From the NCBI GenBank assembly GCA_039707465.1, contig CM077644.1:80370375-80434374 (forward strand): a DNA stretch of 64,000 nt, read 5' to 3'. A program made the position numbers and the translations under genes. This document shows positions 1 through 11,104 of the stretch, piece by piece. The notes under the pieces were generated by a model. That model saw only the letters and a list, made by a program, of their open reading frames with translations, did not search any database and was not told where the DNA came from. Position 1 is the stretch's first letter; each line of letters opens with the position of its first letter. The DNA is from Rhabdophis nuchalis. Lineage: Eukaryota > Chordata > Lepidosauria > Squamata > Natricidae.

Positions 1-3000
1 GTAGCACCTCTAGACTGAAATGATGCCTCAAGTCAGAGCAGAGCCATTTCACACACATCTAAAAAATTGACCTAATCATAAATTGAAAGAAATTATTCTA
101 TTACTAGCTAATATTTATAGTACTCCAAAGAGACAGACATTCTATGAATGCTAATATTCAGAAGCACTATCCTATCTGATATTTGTCAGATCTTGCCTCT
201 GTGGTATTCCAGCAAGAGTCTAATCCCATTTATGATCCAAGCTTGAAGTGACATTTGGATATAGAGAGCTGTAGCATATAGCTAAATGATACACCCTGGA
301 GAAATTCATTTTCTGACCAAGACATGATTGAATTTCTTAGCTTGTAGTCATTTGTTATATAACAATGTAAGTGTGCTACACCTGGCTCCATTCAATGGCC
401 TCCATTTTGAGGAATACATTGTGGATTTTGTAAAACATGAATGCAAATAGAATGGAAATGTAACAGATTTGTGAAACATAATTTTAAATTTCTTTTACTT
501 CCACACTTTTTTCGGGGTTTCTGCCCATTCTTGTGTTGGATTTGCCAAGAAGGAATGAAAAATATCATTATTAAAATCATTTCCCCAGGTACAGCAAGTT
601 GTTCACAGAATATTTCATGTTTGAGGTAGTCTATGGCTCCAATTACCTATATGTAGTCCAATATGAATTTCATACTGCTTTAACATTAAGGCATATACAC
701 CAAGCATTTGAGAGGTTCCCCAAATATACTTTCAGTTGCATTTCCACATTGATATTAGAATTTCCTATTAAAAAGTTGTCTCTTGCTGTGCCACTGAGAT
801 CAGGCTGTTAGAGAAAAATACAGTACATCACCTCTCACAAATGATGTACCTTTTTGATCCAAAGGTGATTATCCTGATCTGTTTTGTTATTATTTCCATT
901 GATTATTTCTTATTTTCCAGCTCAAAGGACAAATGGTATCATATTTGATACTTCTGTTAGATAAAGGTCTAAATGCTGTCTCAGGAATTTCAAATCTGTC
1001 ATGAGACTGCTTTCTTTGCAAACCATGTGGTGCAAAAAAGATCCATTCTTCAGAAAACAAGCTGTTTCCTTTCCAATCAGATAGTATTAACCTATCTCGG
1101 AATAATAATTAAGGACATAAACCATCTAGGAAGAGTGTTGCTGCTGTAGTTACATTCTCTCCCCCCCCCCCCTGCTTAATCCCTTTATTTTATCTGTTTC
1201 TCATTTTCACTCTACTGAAATTTTAAGTGGGCAATATAAAAATGCTGACTGCCCATTTGCTGTTGCTGTGTGTGTTGCCACAGGCCCTCCGAAATGCAAA
1301 TCACCTCTTCATTTATCTCCTCTATAAAAATCAGTGCTGGCAAGTCATTTTAAAATCCTGTTTTGGACCAAATAACACAGAAGCAACATTTGCTCCATCC
1401 CCTGATTCATGATCTTTTCTATCATTCAGCAGAATGTGGTAACAGTTGAGGAACAAAAAATGCCATCAAATATTTCACAGTAGAGCAATATGCCATCTCT
1501 TCTGGACTTCCTAAGGTAGCCTGTTCTAAGGTATGATGAGAACTAGGGTAGGGGGGAGTCAGTTCTGCCCATTTTCTACATTTAAAGAAGGTATTTAACA
1601 CCTGATTCTTTGTTTCAACTGCTAAAATATAAAAGGGCCTGTCTCGGTGGGATTGATGGAAGGAAAGTTTAATACTGTCAGATGGATGATATTATGCATG
1701 CATGCCTTTGTTAGTTCTTCTTCCCTTTTAAATGTCTATAACACAAGAATATTTGGAGGTGGCATATCTGTTTTATGCCTATGTAACATGTGATATGTAA
1801 TGTCTTCCTAAGAACAGATGTTCAAAGAAGTGTATATTTGCTGTTTTGGCAGTCACTGTGAAGATATTTTTTCAGTGTGGAAAATAACTTGATGTTTGTT
1901 TTTAAATGGGTATATAATTTAAAAAGCAATCTTCCATGTGTCATAGTCAACAGTTAGAATTAAATATAAGAGTTTTATTTATATCATATATACATAACAT
2001 TTAAAAAAACCACGTAGCCTGTTCTAACAAGTTAAAAAAAAAGTTGGAAGCCTTGTGTTGAAAGCAGCATGTGAATCAAATAACTCCTAAAATTTAACAA
2101 TCAAACCAAAGGCCCCCTATTGAGTGAATCAGTTTCAAAACTTAGTATACACATAGCACATCAATGAATTGTGCACGACTGTTAATGTATCAACACAAAC
2201 TTTCAACCTTACCTCACTTGCCCTTCCCTGTCCTAGAAATACCAAATTTTTTTTTTTTCAAATTTGTATTTCTTCTCATCATGTCTGCTTTAGAAGGACT
2301 TTCTCAGATTAGAAATAAGCTTCATCTGCCTAACAAATCCCCATCTTCCATTTTGTTCTTAAGATGAGTTCTTAATGGAGCAGCTATACTTTTATACCAA
2401 GCCCTCTCCCTTGTAGCTGAGTACAGCTTTTCAGCCCCTTCAGTTCAGGTTTTTGCCTTTCCAACTTTGTTTCTTTGGTATCAGCACTGCAATTGAACAT
2501 AGAGCTGAACACATTTTATCTCTTCTTGCCTTGCCTTGCCTTTGCCAAAATCAAACGTTGTTCAAAGATGGCATCACATACACAAGACAGTATGAGATTT
2601 TCCTTGAGATTGTTTTGAATGCCAGTCTATGAATAGGTCCAACATTAAAACATTCTGGCTCCAGGTTTGAATCTATTTTATGATACCATATTCATGTAAA
2701 AACTATGGATATCTCCAACATTCAGAATGCCACCATAGTCTTATAATATATTGATGACATCATCAGATGGTACCACTGATGGTAGCCTCTCTTTTTGTAC
2801 TACCCTCTCTTATTGGTATCATCATTATGAATATTATTATTCTGTTGTATGTACCACCAAGAGCTTCTGTAGCACAGACAAATTCCTTGTGTATCTAATC
2901 ATACTAGGCCACATATTCTATTCTGTTCTGTTCTGTTCTGTTCCATTCCGTTCTGTTCCGTTCCGTTCCATTGCGTAGCACAACAAGTAAAGCACAATTG

Positions 3001-3776
3001 TGGATAAATTCAGGCTAAATTCTCAGGCTGTCAAATAGGCAAAGTCTGATCCAATAGATAGAGTCATCATCTCTCTCCCTGATGTTTCCAATTGGCAAAT
3101 ATTAAATACCTGGAAATGCCAGTAAGACCTACTTAGAAGAAATAGTAAAAATACAGTTTTTGGTATTATTGTCGGAAAGATGATGCTGGCCCACTGCTCT
3201 TAAACACAAGTGGCAAATCCATCTGGTATCTATTTTGGCAAGTAGTGACTCCTGCCATCATTTTAATTTTATTAGTTTCTTGGAAGAGTTTCATTCCTTT
3301 AGCATATGATTCACAAAGCAGGAATGATAAGGGTACATAGAAATTAAAATGGCAGAGCAGGACTCACTTATTCACTTTAACAAATATGGAACGATAACTG
3401 CTAATATTTTTTAGCAAGACCTCCTGTGTTGTTACCTTCTGTGTAACAGCAAAAATACAGAATATTCAGTTCTTCATGACTATAAAACCCTATCAGTCCT
3501 ATTTCTTGAATTTCAGCTTGTCATAAAGCTTGTAAACACAGGATCACTTATGTAAAATTCACTGACAATAGAGGAATAGATCCAGTGAAAAGCTCTGCAA
3601 GACAGCTTTGATTTTTAGTTCTCAAAAAGGGCCAAGCCAATTGATTTTGTCTTCTTGGAGACCAGAAATTGCTTCCAATCCCTATTTTGCTGTATTTCTG
3701 AATATTATGGGAAGTCTACAAAGAAGTAGCAACTACCAGGATAAGCAGAAAAAGATACGGACATCTTAAATTAATA
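1..3776. other. Intergenic DNA, no gene recognised
   Basis: AT-rich sequence with only short, unconserved open frames on both strands. The visible landmarks are a run of twelve C at 1161-1172 and a short pentanucleotide tract of the TTCTG/TTCCG type at about 2918-2975. I see no transposon termini or exon-like coding signal. Confidence 0.6.
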
Positions 3777-4105
3777 CTATAAGTCAGGGGTCCCCAACCT
3801 TTTTTGCACCAGGGACCGGTTTCATTTTAAGGAAAATTCTGCGGACCGGCTGGCCTAGAGGAGGAGGAGGGGAGGGGGAACAGGCGGCGCAAGTGCATGT
3901 GGGGGGGGGGGAGTCGGCTCACTTGGCCCTCTAGAGCAGTGGTGGGCAAACTTATTAGTCAATAGAGCCAAATATCAACAGTACCACTACTGAAATTTCT
4001 TTTGAGAGCCAAAAGGTGTGGCCTGTTTTATGGGAGTGACTCAGTTGTCATGTGACCCGGTGGGCGTGGCCAACTTGGAAAATGTGGTGAAACTCACTTA
4101 ATGCT

Positions 4106-4675
4106 TATCAGGGTGCCGTCGGCCGGGCAATGCCGACTGGCGACACCTAGGGGAAGGGCCTTCTCTGTGGTGGGCCCTGCCCTTTGGAATGACTTACCCC
4201 CTGAACTTCGCACCATCTCAGACCTCCGCCTCTTCCACCAGTGTCTAAAGACACATCTTTTCTTTTTTTTTATATTGAAAAAGTTTTATTGGTTTTACAT
4301 TTTTTCTGTAGGATAGGGTAAGGGATACAAAGAAATTTTGAAAGCATTCACGTCGAGGTCGTCGGCTCTTCCGGGACCTCAAAATACATTAATAGCAATA
4401 AAAAGAAAAACATTTTTCATCAAACTACAAAGTGAAAGCGTGTACATATATCTAAATTCACACATCTTTTCCATCAAGCCGGCCTAGCGTAACCCTCCGC
4501 TGTGACTATTTTAGACAGTTTTAATTTGGGGATTTTAAATTGATTTTAGCACAGGATGGGAATTTAATATGTTTTTAAATTTTATATTCTGTTATATTGT
4601 ATGTTTTAAATTCCTGTGTGCTGCCCTGGGTCCTTTTTGGAGAAGGGTGGGATATAAATTTAATAAAATAAAAAG
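4106..4675 (+). mobile_element. L2-type LINE, 3' end fragment
   Basis: The translation matches the C-terminal end of the RT frames at 20822-22507 and 40699-42261 (GQCRLATPRGRAFSV, then ALWNDLPPELRTISDLRLF). It then runs into the family 3' end with 'gccctgggtcc' and an A/T-rich tail near 4670. It is severely 5'-truncated and is interrupted at 4262-4460. Confidence 0.8.
4262..4460 (-). mobile_element. L1-type 3' end insertion inside the L2 fragment
   Basis: The insert is flanked by a perfect 10-bp duplication CACATCTTTT at 4252-4261 and 4461-4470. The poly-T at its left edge indicates an A-tailed element on the minus strand. Its sequence resembles the 3' part of the copy at 26817-27305, sharing 'gaaaaagttttattggtttt' and the 'taagggatacaaa' block. 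It has only 3' UTR and no coding sequence. Confidence 0.75.
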
Positions 4676-4722
4676 AAAAATAAAATAACCAAAATTTTGG
4701 GCTCAATTGTGGTCATAAGTTC

Positions 4723-4777
4723 GCCCTTCCTTCCTTCCTTCCTTCCTTCCTTCCTTCCTTCCTTCCTTCCTTCCTTC

Positions 4778-4823
<46 letters not shown>

Positions 4824-5125
4824 TGGTTGGTCTTTGGTCTTCTGAAGATGGTAAAAATGGATTTATGGGCACTCGTTATATATAAAGGCAGCCCATGACT
4901 ATTTGGGATGCTGGTTTGAATCCAGGAAATGACTCATAGGATGTGATTCCTTTGAAATGACCACTGGGAGAAAAATAGATCTTTAACCTGGTTAATCAAA
5001 AAGGTAGCTTGAGGTGGAAGGAAATAGGAAAATAGATTATTTCCTTTCCTTCCCTTCCTTCAATTGCCTCCCTCCCCCTTCCTCCCTTCTTTCCTTCCCT
5101 CCCTCCTACTCTCCATCCCTCTTTT

Positions 5126-5218
<93 letters not shown>

Positions 5219-5520
5219 TTTCTTTCTTTCTTTCTTTCTACCTTCCTTCCTTCCTTCTTTCACCCCTTCCTTCCTCCTCCCTCCCCCTTCTTTCCTTCAC
5301 TCTCTCCCTCCCACCCTCCATTCATCTTTTTCTATTTTTCTTTCTTTCTCTTTCTCTGTTTCTCTCTCTCTCTCTCTGTATCTGTCTCTCTCCTCCCTCC
5401 ACCCACCTCTGTCACTCTGTGTGTGTGTGTGTGTGTGTGTCTGATTACCTCTCTCCCTATCTCTCTCTATTTCTGTCTCTCTAAGTCTGTCGCTCTGTGT
5501 GTCTGTCATTCTCCCCCCCC
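4723..5520. repeat. Pyrimidine microsatellites (CTTC)n, (CTTT)n, (CT)n, (GT)n
   Basis: A (CTTC)n tract at about 4723-4780 passes into (CTTT)n to 4815. After about 200 bp of non-repetitive sequence there is a second long (CTTT)n block (about 5124-5240), then CT-rich DNA and (GT)n near 5418-5440. All open frames here are translated repeats. The run ends in a C tract at about 5513-5526. Confidence 0.9.
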
Positions 5521-6186
5521 CCCCCCGGAAGCAGCAGAGGGGAGGTTATCCCGCAACGAGCGAGCGAGCGAGCGGACGAGCGGGCGGGCGGGCGGAGGAC
5601 CCTAGCTGCTGCTACCTTAAGCGTCGCCGAGGCCGGCCGGGCGCCACACGTGGCTGGAAGGGAGGGGGCGTGCGTGCCCAGATGGTGCTTAAGGTAGCCA
5701 CAGCTTGGGTCCTCCGCCTGCCCGCCCACTCAGGATGAGGCAGCCGTAACCTCCTCACTGACATGCTGGCCCCTCCGGGTAGCCCCGGAAAGTGCGCCGC
5801 GGTGGCCCTCGGAAGGAACTGGTGGAGGTGCGCTCGGCCATCCTCTGCCTAGGGGGCTGCTCCCTTTTCCTCCTCTCCGGCCCTGTGGCCCGGTTCTTCT
5901 GCGGACCGGGGGTTGGGGACCCCTGCTATAAGTAGTTATTGAAACAAGATGCTTAGGGCTTAATATTTGTTTCTTGTAGCTACTGCTGAACTGTAGTTTT
6001 AAGATGTATTTGAGACCTCTCTTGTTTGTTCTTGCTGTATTTTATGTTGTAGTTAACAAATTACCCATTTTTTATCATATTATTCTCAGAACACCAAAGA
6101 ATCGAACCTGTGCTACAGGTTCAATAGCAACCATTTGTGGTTATGACTGTGATGAAAAAGTAAATTTCATTACCAATCCTCTATAG

Positions 6187-6440
6187 GGCTATAAAATGAG
6201 GACCCAGACTGTTGGGGGCAATATGCTGACTCTGTAAACCACTTAGAGAAGACTGTAAAGCAGGGGTCTCCAACCTTTGCAACTTTAAGTCTGGGAGCTG
6301 AAGTCCTTCAGACTTAATTCTGGGAGCTGAATTCTGGGAGCTGAAGTCCTTCAGACTTAAAGTTGCAAAGGTTGGGGACCTCTGCTGTAAAGCACTGTGA
6401 AGTGGTATATAAGTCTAAATGCTATTGCTATAAGGCAAAA
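6187..6440 (+). mobile_element. tRNA-derived SINE, 3' part (Sauria-like)
   Basis: The segment 'gaggacccagactgttgggggcaatatg ... gtggtatataagtctaaatgctattgcta' matches the 3' half of the fuller SINE at 53448-53690 and the reverse copies at 48010 and 54516. The tRNA-like head is missing. A small MITE splits it at 6261-6384. Confidence 0.7.
6261..6384. mobile_element. Palindromic hAT MITE
   Basis: This 124-bp element runs from CAGGGGTCTCCAACC to GGTTGGGGACCTCTG, and its two halves are nearly complementary ('gcaactttaagtc' against 'gacttaaagttgc'). The 8-bp target duplication CTGTAAAG at 6253-6260 and 6385-6392 is perfect. It sits inside the SINE. Confidence 0.92.
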
Positions 6441-6746
6441 GAAATAAGCTCATAAATACAATCATCATTTTTTTTTACAATAGCAGAGTTGGAAGGGACC
6501 TTGGAGGTCATCTAGTCCAACTTCCTGCCTAAGCAGGAAACCCTACACCATTTCAGACAAATGGCTATCCAACATCTTCTTGAAGACTTGCAGTGTTGGG
6601 GCATTCACAACTTCTGGAGGCAAACAGTTCCACTGATTAATTGTCCTAACTGTCAGGAAGTTTCTTCTCAGTTCTAAGTTGCTTCTCTCCTTGATTAGTT
6701 TCTACCCATTGCTTCTTGTTCTGCCCTCAGGTGCCTTGGAGAATAG

Positions 6747-9444
6747 TTAGAGTCCCTCTTCTTTGTGGCAACCCCTGAGATATTGGAACACTGCTATCAT
6801 GTCTCCCCTAATCCTTCTTTTTATTAAACTAGACATACCCAGTTCCTGCAACCGTTCTTCAGATGTTTTAGTCTCTAGTCTCCTAATCATCTTTGTTGCT
6901 CTTCTCTGCACTCTTTCTAGAGTCTCCACATCTTTTCTACATCGTGGTGACCAAAACTGAATGCAGCATTCCAAGTGTGGCCTTACCAAGGCATTATAAA
7001 GTGGTATTAACACTTCACGTGATCTTGATTCTATCCCTCTGTTTATGCAGCTTAGAAATGTGTTGGCTTTTTTGGCAGCTGCTGCACATTGCTGGCTCAT
7101 ATTTAAATGTTTGTCTACTAGGACTCCAAGATCCCTTTCACAGTTACTGCTATTGAGCAAGGTACCACCTATACTGTACCTGTGCATTTCATTTTTGTTG
7201 CCTAAATGTAGAACCTTACTCTTTTCACCATTGAATTTCATTTTATTAGATAGTGCCCAATGTCCAAGTTTGTCAAGATCCTTCTGTATCTTAAGCCTAT
7301 CTTCTGGAGTGTTGGCTATTCCTGCCAGGCTATTCTGTAAATTTGATGAGTTCCCCATTTATTCCCTCGCCCAAATCATTGATGAAGATGTTGAAGAGTA
7401 CTGGGCCTAAAACAGAGCCTTGGGGGACTCCACTGCATACTTCCTTCCATGTAGATACAGTTCCATTGAGGACTACACGTTGAGTGCGGTTGGTCAGTCA
7501 GTTATGAATCCATCTGGTGGTGATGCTGTCTAACCCACATTCTTCTACTTTATCTAGTAGAAGGTTATGGTCTACCTTGTCAAATGCCTTATTGGAGTCC
7601 AAGTAAACTATATCGATGGCATTCCTCTGGTCCACTAATTTTGTCACATTATCAAAGAATGCAATAAGATTAGTCTGGCATGATCTGTTTTTGACAAAAC
7701 CATGTTGGCTTTTGGTTAGTATTTTGTTTGCTTCTAGGTGTTCAGTAATTTGCTGCTTGATTATTTTTTCCAGAATCTTTCCTGGTATTGAGGTCAGGCT
7801 GATGGGTCTGTAGTTTCCTGGATCTATCATTTTTCCTTTTTTGAAGATGGGAACCACATCAGCTCTTTTCCAGTCCTCTGGTAGTTCCCCGGTGTTCCAG
7901 GATCTCTGAAAGATATAGTTCAGTGGTTCTGAAATCTCATCTGACAGTTCGTTCAGAACCCTGGGGTGTAATCCATCCGGTCCTGGTGATTTGAACTCGT
8001 CTAGGGTAGACAGGTGCTCACTTACTATTTTCTTCCCTATTTCAATTTGTGTTTCTAATCTGATTTTTGTGGTGCTGTTTTTGATAGATTGGACTGTTTT
8101 ATCTCTTTGTGTAAAGACAGATGCAAAAAATGAGTTGAATAGTTCTGCTTTCTCCCTGTTGCTTGTCACCTTCTTGCCATTTTCTCCCAGCAATGGACCA
8201 ATTGTTTCTTTAACTTTTTTCTTATTTTAAACATGTTGGAAAAAGCTTTTTTTGTTATTTTTTACTTTTGTGGCAAGCCTTTTATCATTGTGAGCCTTAG
8301 CTTTGCTCACTTCAACTTTACAGGCTCGGGCTATTTGCTGATATTCTGCCTTAGTTATGTCCCCCTCTTTCCACTTTTTATACTTATCTTTTTTGTCTTT
8401 CAATTTGTCAGAGAGTTCTTTATGCAGTCATGCTGGTTTCTTTTGGGAGCTGTTATTTTTCTTCTTCATTGGTATTGTGCTGGATTGGGCTTTTGTAATC
8501 TCATTTTTCAAAATTTCCCACGCTTCTTGGGTTGTTTTCCCCTTGAGGATTCTCATCCATGGAATTTTTTCCAAGCTCTCTCTAAGTTTATTGAAATTAG
8601 CTCTCTTAAAGTCCAAGATTCTAGTTTGACTTTGTACTACTACTTGCGTTTGCATAATGTTGAATTCCAATATTGCATGGTCTCTTGCCCCCAGGGTTCC
8701 TGTGGCTTCAACACCTTCTATCATTTCCTCTCTGTTAGTGAGAATTAAGTCCAATATGGCTGATCCCCTTGTTCCCTTCTCTACTCTTTGGGAAACAAAG
8801 TTGTCTGCTAGGTTTGTTAGGAACCTGTTGGATCTTCCACTTGGCGCAGAGTTGATGTCAGGGTAGTTAAAATCCCCCACTACTATTGTAGTGTGCTTCC
8901 TACATACCTTGGTTAGCTGATTAGCAAAAAGTTCATCTACTTCCTCTGCTTGGTTGGGTGGCCTGTAGTATAGACCTATGGCAATGTCATTTCCCCCCCA
9001 ACCTTTAATATTGACCCAAATGCATTCAAGATAGTCCACATCGTTGTTGTGCTCTATTTCTGTAGAGATGTAGTTATTTCTTATATATTATGCAACTCAA
9101 CCTCCTCTTTTATTTGGTCTATTTCTTTTAAATAATTTAAATCCTTCTAGCTGTATGCTCCATTTGTCAGTTTCGTCCCACCAAGTTTCTGTAATGGCAA
9201 CCACATCGTATCTGCCCTCTTTTACTTGAATTTCTAATTCACCCTGTTTATTCCTCATACTCTGTGCATTGGTGTATAGACGTTTGAGTCCATTTTGATT
9301 GATCCTGTGTTTACTGTCTACATAACTTGTGTTGTGCCTGACTTCCCCTATTTTCTTGCCACTTGTATGATTCATGCACATGGTTTGGCACTCACTATTA
9401 AATGCTTGATTTTGCTTGACAGCAGGAGTGATAATCTTACCCAC
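6747..9444 (-). pseudogene. CR1 ORF2 (endonuclease-reverse transcriptase), broken
   Basis: In element order the endonuclease comes first (9444-8428): an N-terminal block with NAQSMRNK and ITETWWD, then GDFNYPDIN and ARDHAILEF, which match the AP-endonuclease signature of non-LTR elements. The reverse transcriptase follows (8193-6747), with NYRPISLTSIPGKILEK, FDKVDHN and, between two open pieces, [15 protein letters not shown]. The catalytic FADD-type box falls where the frame is damaged at about 7310-7345, so the enzyme could not work even if expressed. The C-terminal piece (CRKDVETLERVQRRATKMI) is typical of CR1. Stops and frameshifts separate 9444-9097, 9039-8428, 8193-7498 and 7358-6747. 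In a living element this protein nicks the target and reverse-transcribes its own RNA. Confidence 0.85.
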
Positions 9445-9539
9445 ACAAACATCTGTGTTGCATGCGCTGATAACCCTATAAATTTTAGATTGCTGGGGAC
9501 AGAAATGTTCTGTATCAGTTAATTCTCTGTCCCTGCTGT

Positions 9540-10145
9540 TCAGTTTAACTGTTTATCCAGAAAATCTGCAAATTTAATGCCAAGTAACTCAGTCCCTTTC
9601 TTGGATGGGTGTAAACCATCTCTTTTGTACAGATTTTCTTTGGACCAGCTGCAGGCATTATGACTAATAAAACCAAAGCCTTCCCTTTTACACCACTCCT
9701 TTAGCCACACATTAAACTCTGCTACACGCTGGCCCTTTCTTTTTTGTTCCTTATATACTGGTAAAACCTCTGAAAAGATAAGCCTACAACCTATACTGTT
9801 AAGTTCGTATCCCAAGCTCTGGAAATCATTCTGCACAGAAAGTATATTTTTTGGGGACAGATCATTAGTGCCAAGATGTATAATAGCATCAATGTCACAG
9901 TCCTTACTTGCATTCCTGACTATCTTAAGAATATGCCTCTTGTATCTGCTGGCAGTGGCACCTGGCAGACACTTGACCTCTTTTAAAACCTCCATATCCT
10001 TTCCTAAATTTACATCCCTTATGACTGAATCACCAATCAGAAGGTGACTTCTCTTTTTACATACCTTGCTCTTCTTGTGCGACTGATGTGTGATACCTGG
10101 TCCCCCATTTCGCCTCTCTGAAGTAAGTTCTTCATTTTGGACCAC
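9540..10145 (-). pseudogene. CR1 ORF1, SGNH/GDSL esterase domain
   Basis: A 201-codon frame carries the signature blocks of an SGNH hydrolase: LLIGDSVIRDV with the nucleophile serine, HLGTNDLSPKN with the Gly/Asn blocks, and DGLHPSKKG with the catalytic Asp-His pair. CR1 elements of vertebrates are known to encode such an esterase at the end of ORF1, upstream of ORF2, and the position here agrees. The frame is intact across the domain, but the N-terminal part and the promoter region are missing because the element is 5'-truncated at about 10255. Its biochemical role in retrotransposition is not settled. Confidence 0.8.
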
Positions 10146-10255
10146 GATCTCCTGCTTATTTAAGTCAACATTATCACAACTTCCTTGACCTGCCTCTTTA
10201 GTGTCCTCCTTAAGGTCAATAATTTTACTTATTGATTGTTTCGCTTATTGTAAAA

Positions 10256-11100
10256 TAGCTGGTGCCAATCATGGTCACTAAATAGGAAGTACTGTGCAGG
10301 GGTTTAAGGATATTTGGAAGCCATCATTTCAGTGGCTCAGGCCTCTATGTCAGGCCCAATCATGACCTTGGCTCTGGTAGCATCATTAGAAGAAATGACA
10401 GACAGCTTCTTCAAAAAATCACTTGTCTTCAACAATCATGCCTATACAAACTGGTATTGTTATTATACAGGCAGAACAAACTAAGGTATATTCCTTACAA
10501 TAGTTCAAAAGATATCCTCTGTTTAAAAAATTAGGACATTTGAGTTGGCAGTGACAAAGGGAATTTTATTTGTCAAATGCAATACAAATTGGTCCCAGTG
10601 AATCTTTGAAGGATCTTCACCCTGGACTTCAAGTTTTATGTCATTTCTCTTGAAATAGGGGTATTATATAGAAACCATATCAGTTGCAAAGTAGATGCTG
10701 GAAGGGCAGGGCACCACAATAGCCAATTTGGAGCAGTATTTCAAGCTGTGAAATGAAGAAATGGAAATCAAGGCTCCTATGCACATGTCCTAGTTATATC
10801 CAGATAGTATATCAGAAAGGTAAGCAACATTTGCTGTATCACCTGATCTATGCTACTTATGCCCATCTCAACTCAAAGTAAGTTCTTCATTGATTACATT
10901 AATATTAACCAGCCATGCGTTATTGGCATTCAGACCCACATTTATGCTTGATGGCTATGCTTGAAGAAGTGGGCAGGAGAAGTGTGAAATCATTCTTGGA
11001 ATTGCTTCTCCTTGATTAATTCGAAGGTTCTTATGAGGTAGCTGAACAGGGTCACTTGCAAACAAAAGGAAGACTGGATACTTTCTTCAGCTTGGATTAA
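10256..11100. other. Intergenic DNA, nothing recognised
   Basis: Unique-looking AT-rich sequence between the CR1 and L2 copies. I see no repeat termini, RNA gene or coding signal. Confidence 0.5.
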
Positions 11101-11104
11101 ATTC

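Larger units (their letters stand above)
3937..4722 (+). mobile_element. Second hAT fragment nested in the 3785 element
   Basis: It begins with CAGTGGTGGGCAAAC and shares internal sequence with the complete element at 57354-57736: the 'gtggtgaaactca' block and the 'accaaaattttgg' block near 4684 both match there in reverse. An L2 fragment separates the two blocks. The right terminus is lost in the adjoining microsatellite, so the end coordinate is approximate. Confidence 0.6.
3785..5925. mobile_element. hAT DNA transposon, non-autonomous, with nested insertions
   Basis: The element opens with CAGGGGTCCCCAACC and closes with the inverted copy GGTTGGGGACCCCTG. It is flanked by a perfect 8-bp duplication CTATAAGT at 3777-3784 and 5926-5933, as expected for the hAT superfamily. 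The outer arms contain the GGACCGG motif next to each terminus. The right arm, about 5525-5925, is GC-rich (GAGCGAGCGAGC and CGGGCGGG runs), unlike the AT-rich surroundings. No transposase frame is present. The middle is filled by a second hAT fragment, an L2 fragment, an L1-type insertion and pyrimidine microsatellites. Confidence 0.9.
6470..10255 (-). mobile_element. CR1 LINE, antisense, 5'-truncated
   Basis: Read on the minus strand this is a CR1 element: end of ORF1 (esterase), ORF2 (endonuclease, then reverse transcriptase), and the 3' UTR containing the family motif 'ggtcccttccaactctg'. It ends at about 6470 next to a short T/A run. The open frames are broken into five pieces, so it is a dead copy. 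The 5' boundary near 10255 is where recognisable similarity stops. Shorter CR1 pieces occur at 14664, 15446 and 34415. Confidence 0.88.

Noticed and set aside
5014..5484. 156-codon Ser/Phe/Leu-rich frame
   Set aside because: It is translated (CTTT)n and related microsatellite, with no non-repetitive content.
6893..8748. Several 80-170-codon plus-strand frames
   Set aside because: They are antisense shadows of CR1 ORF2.
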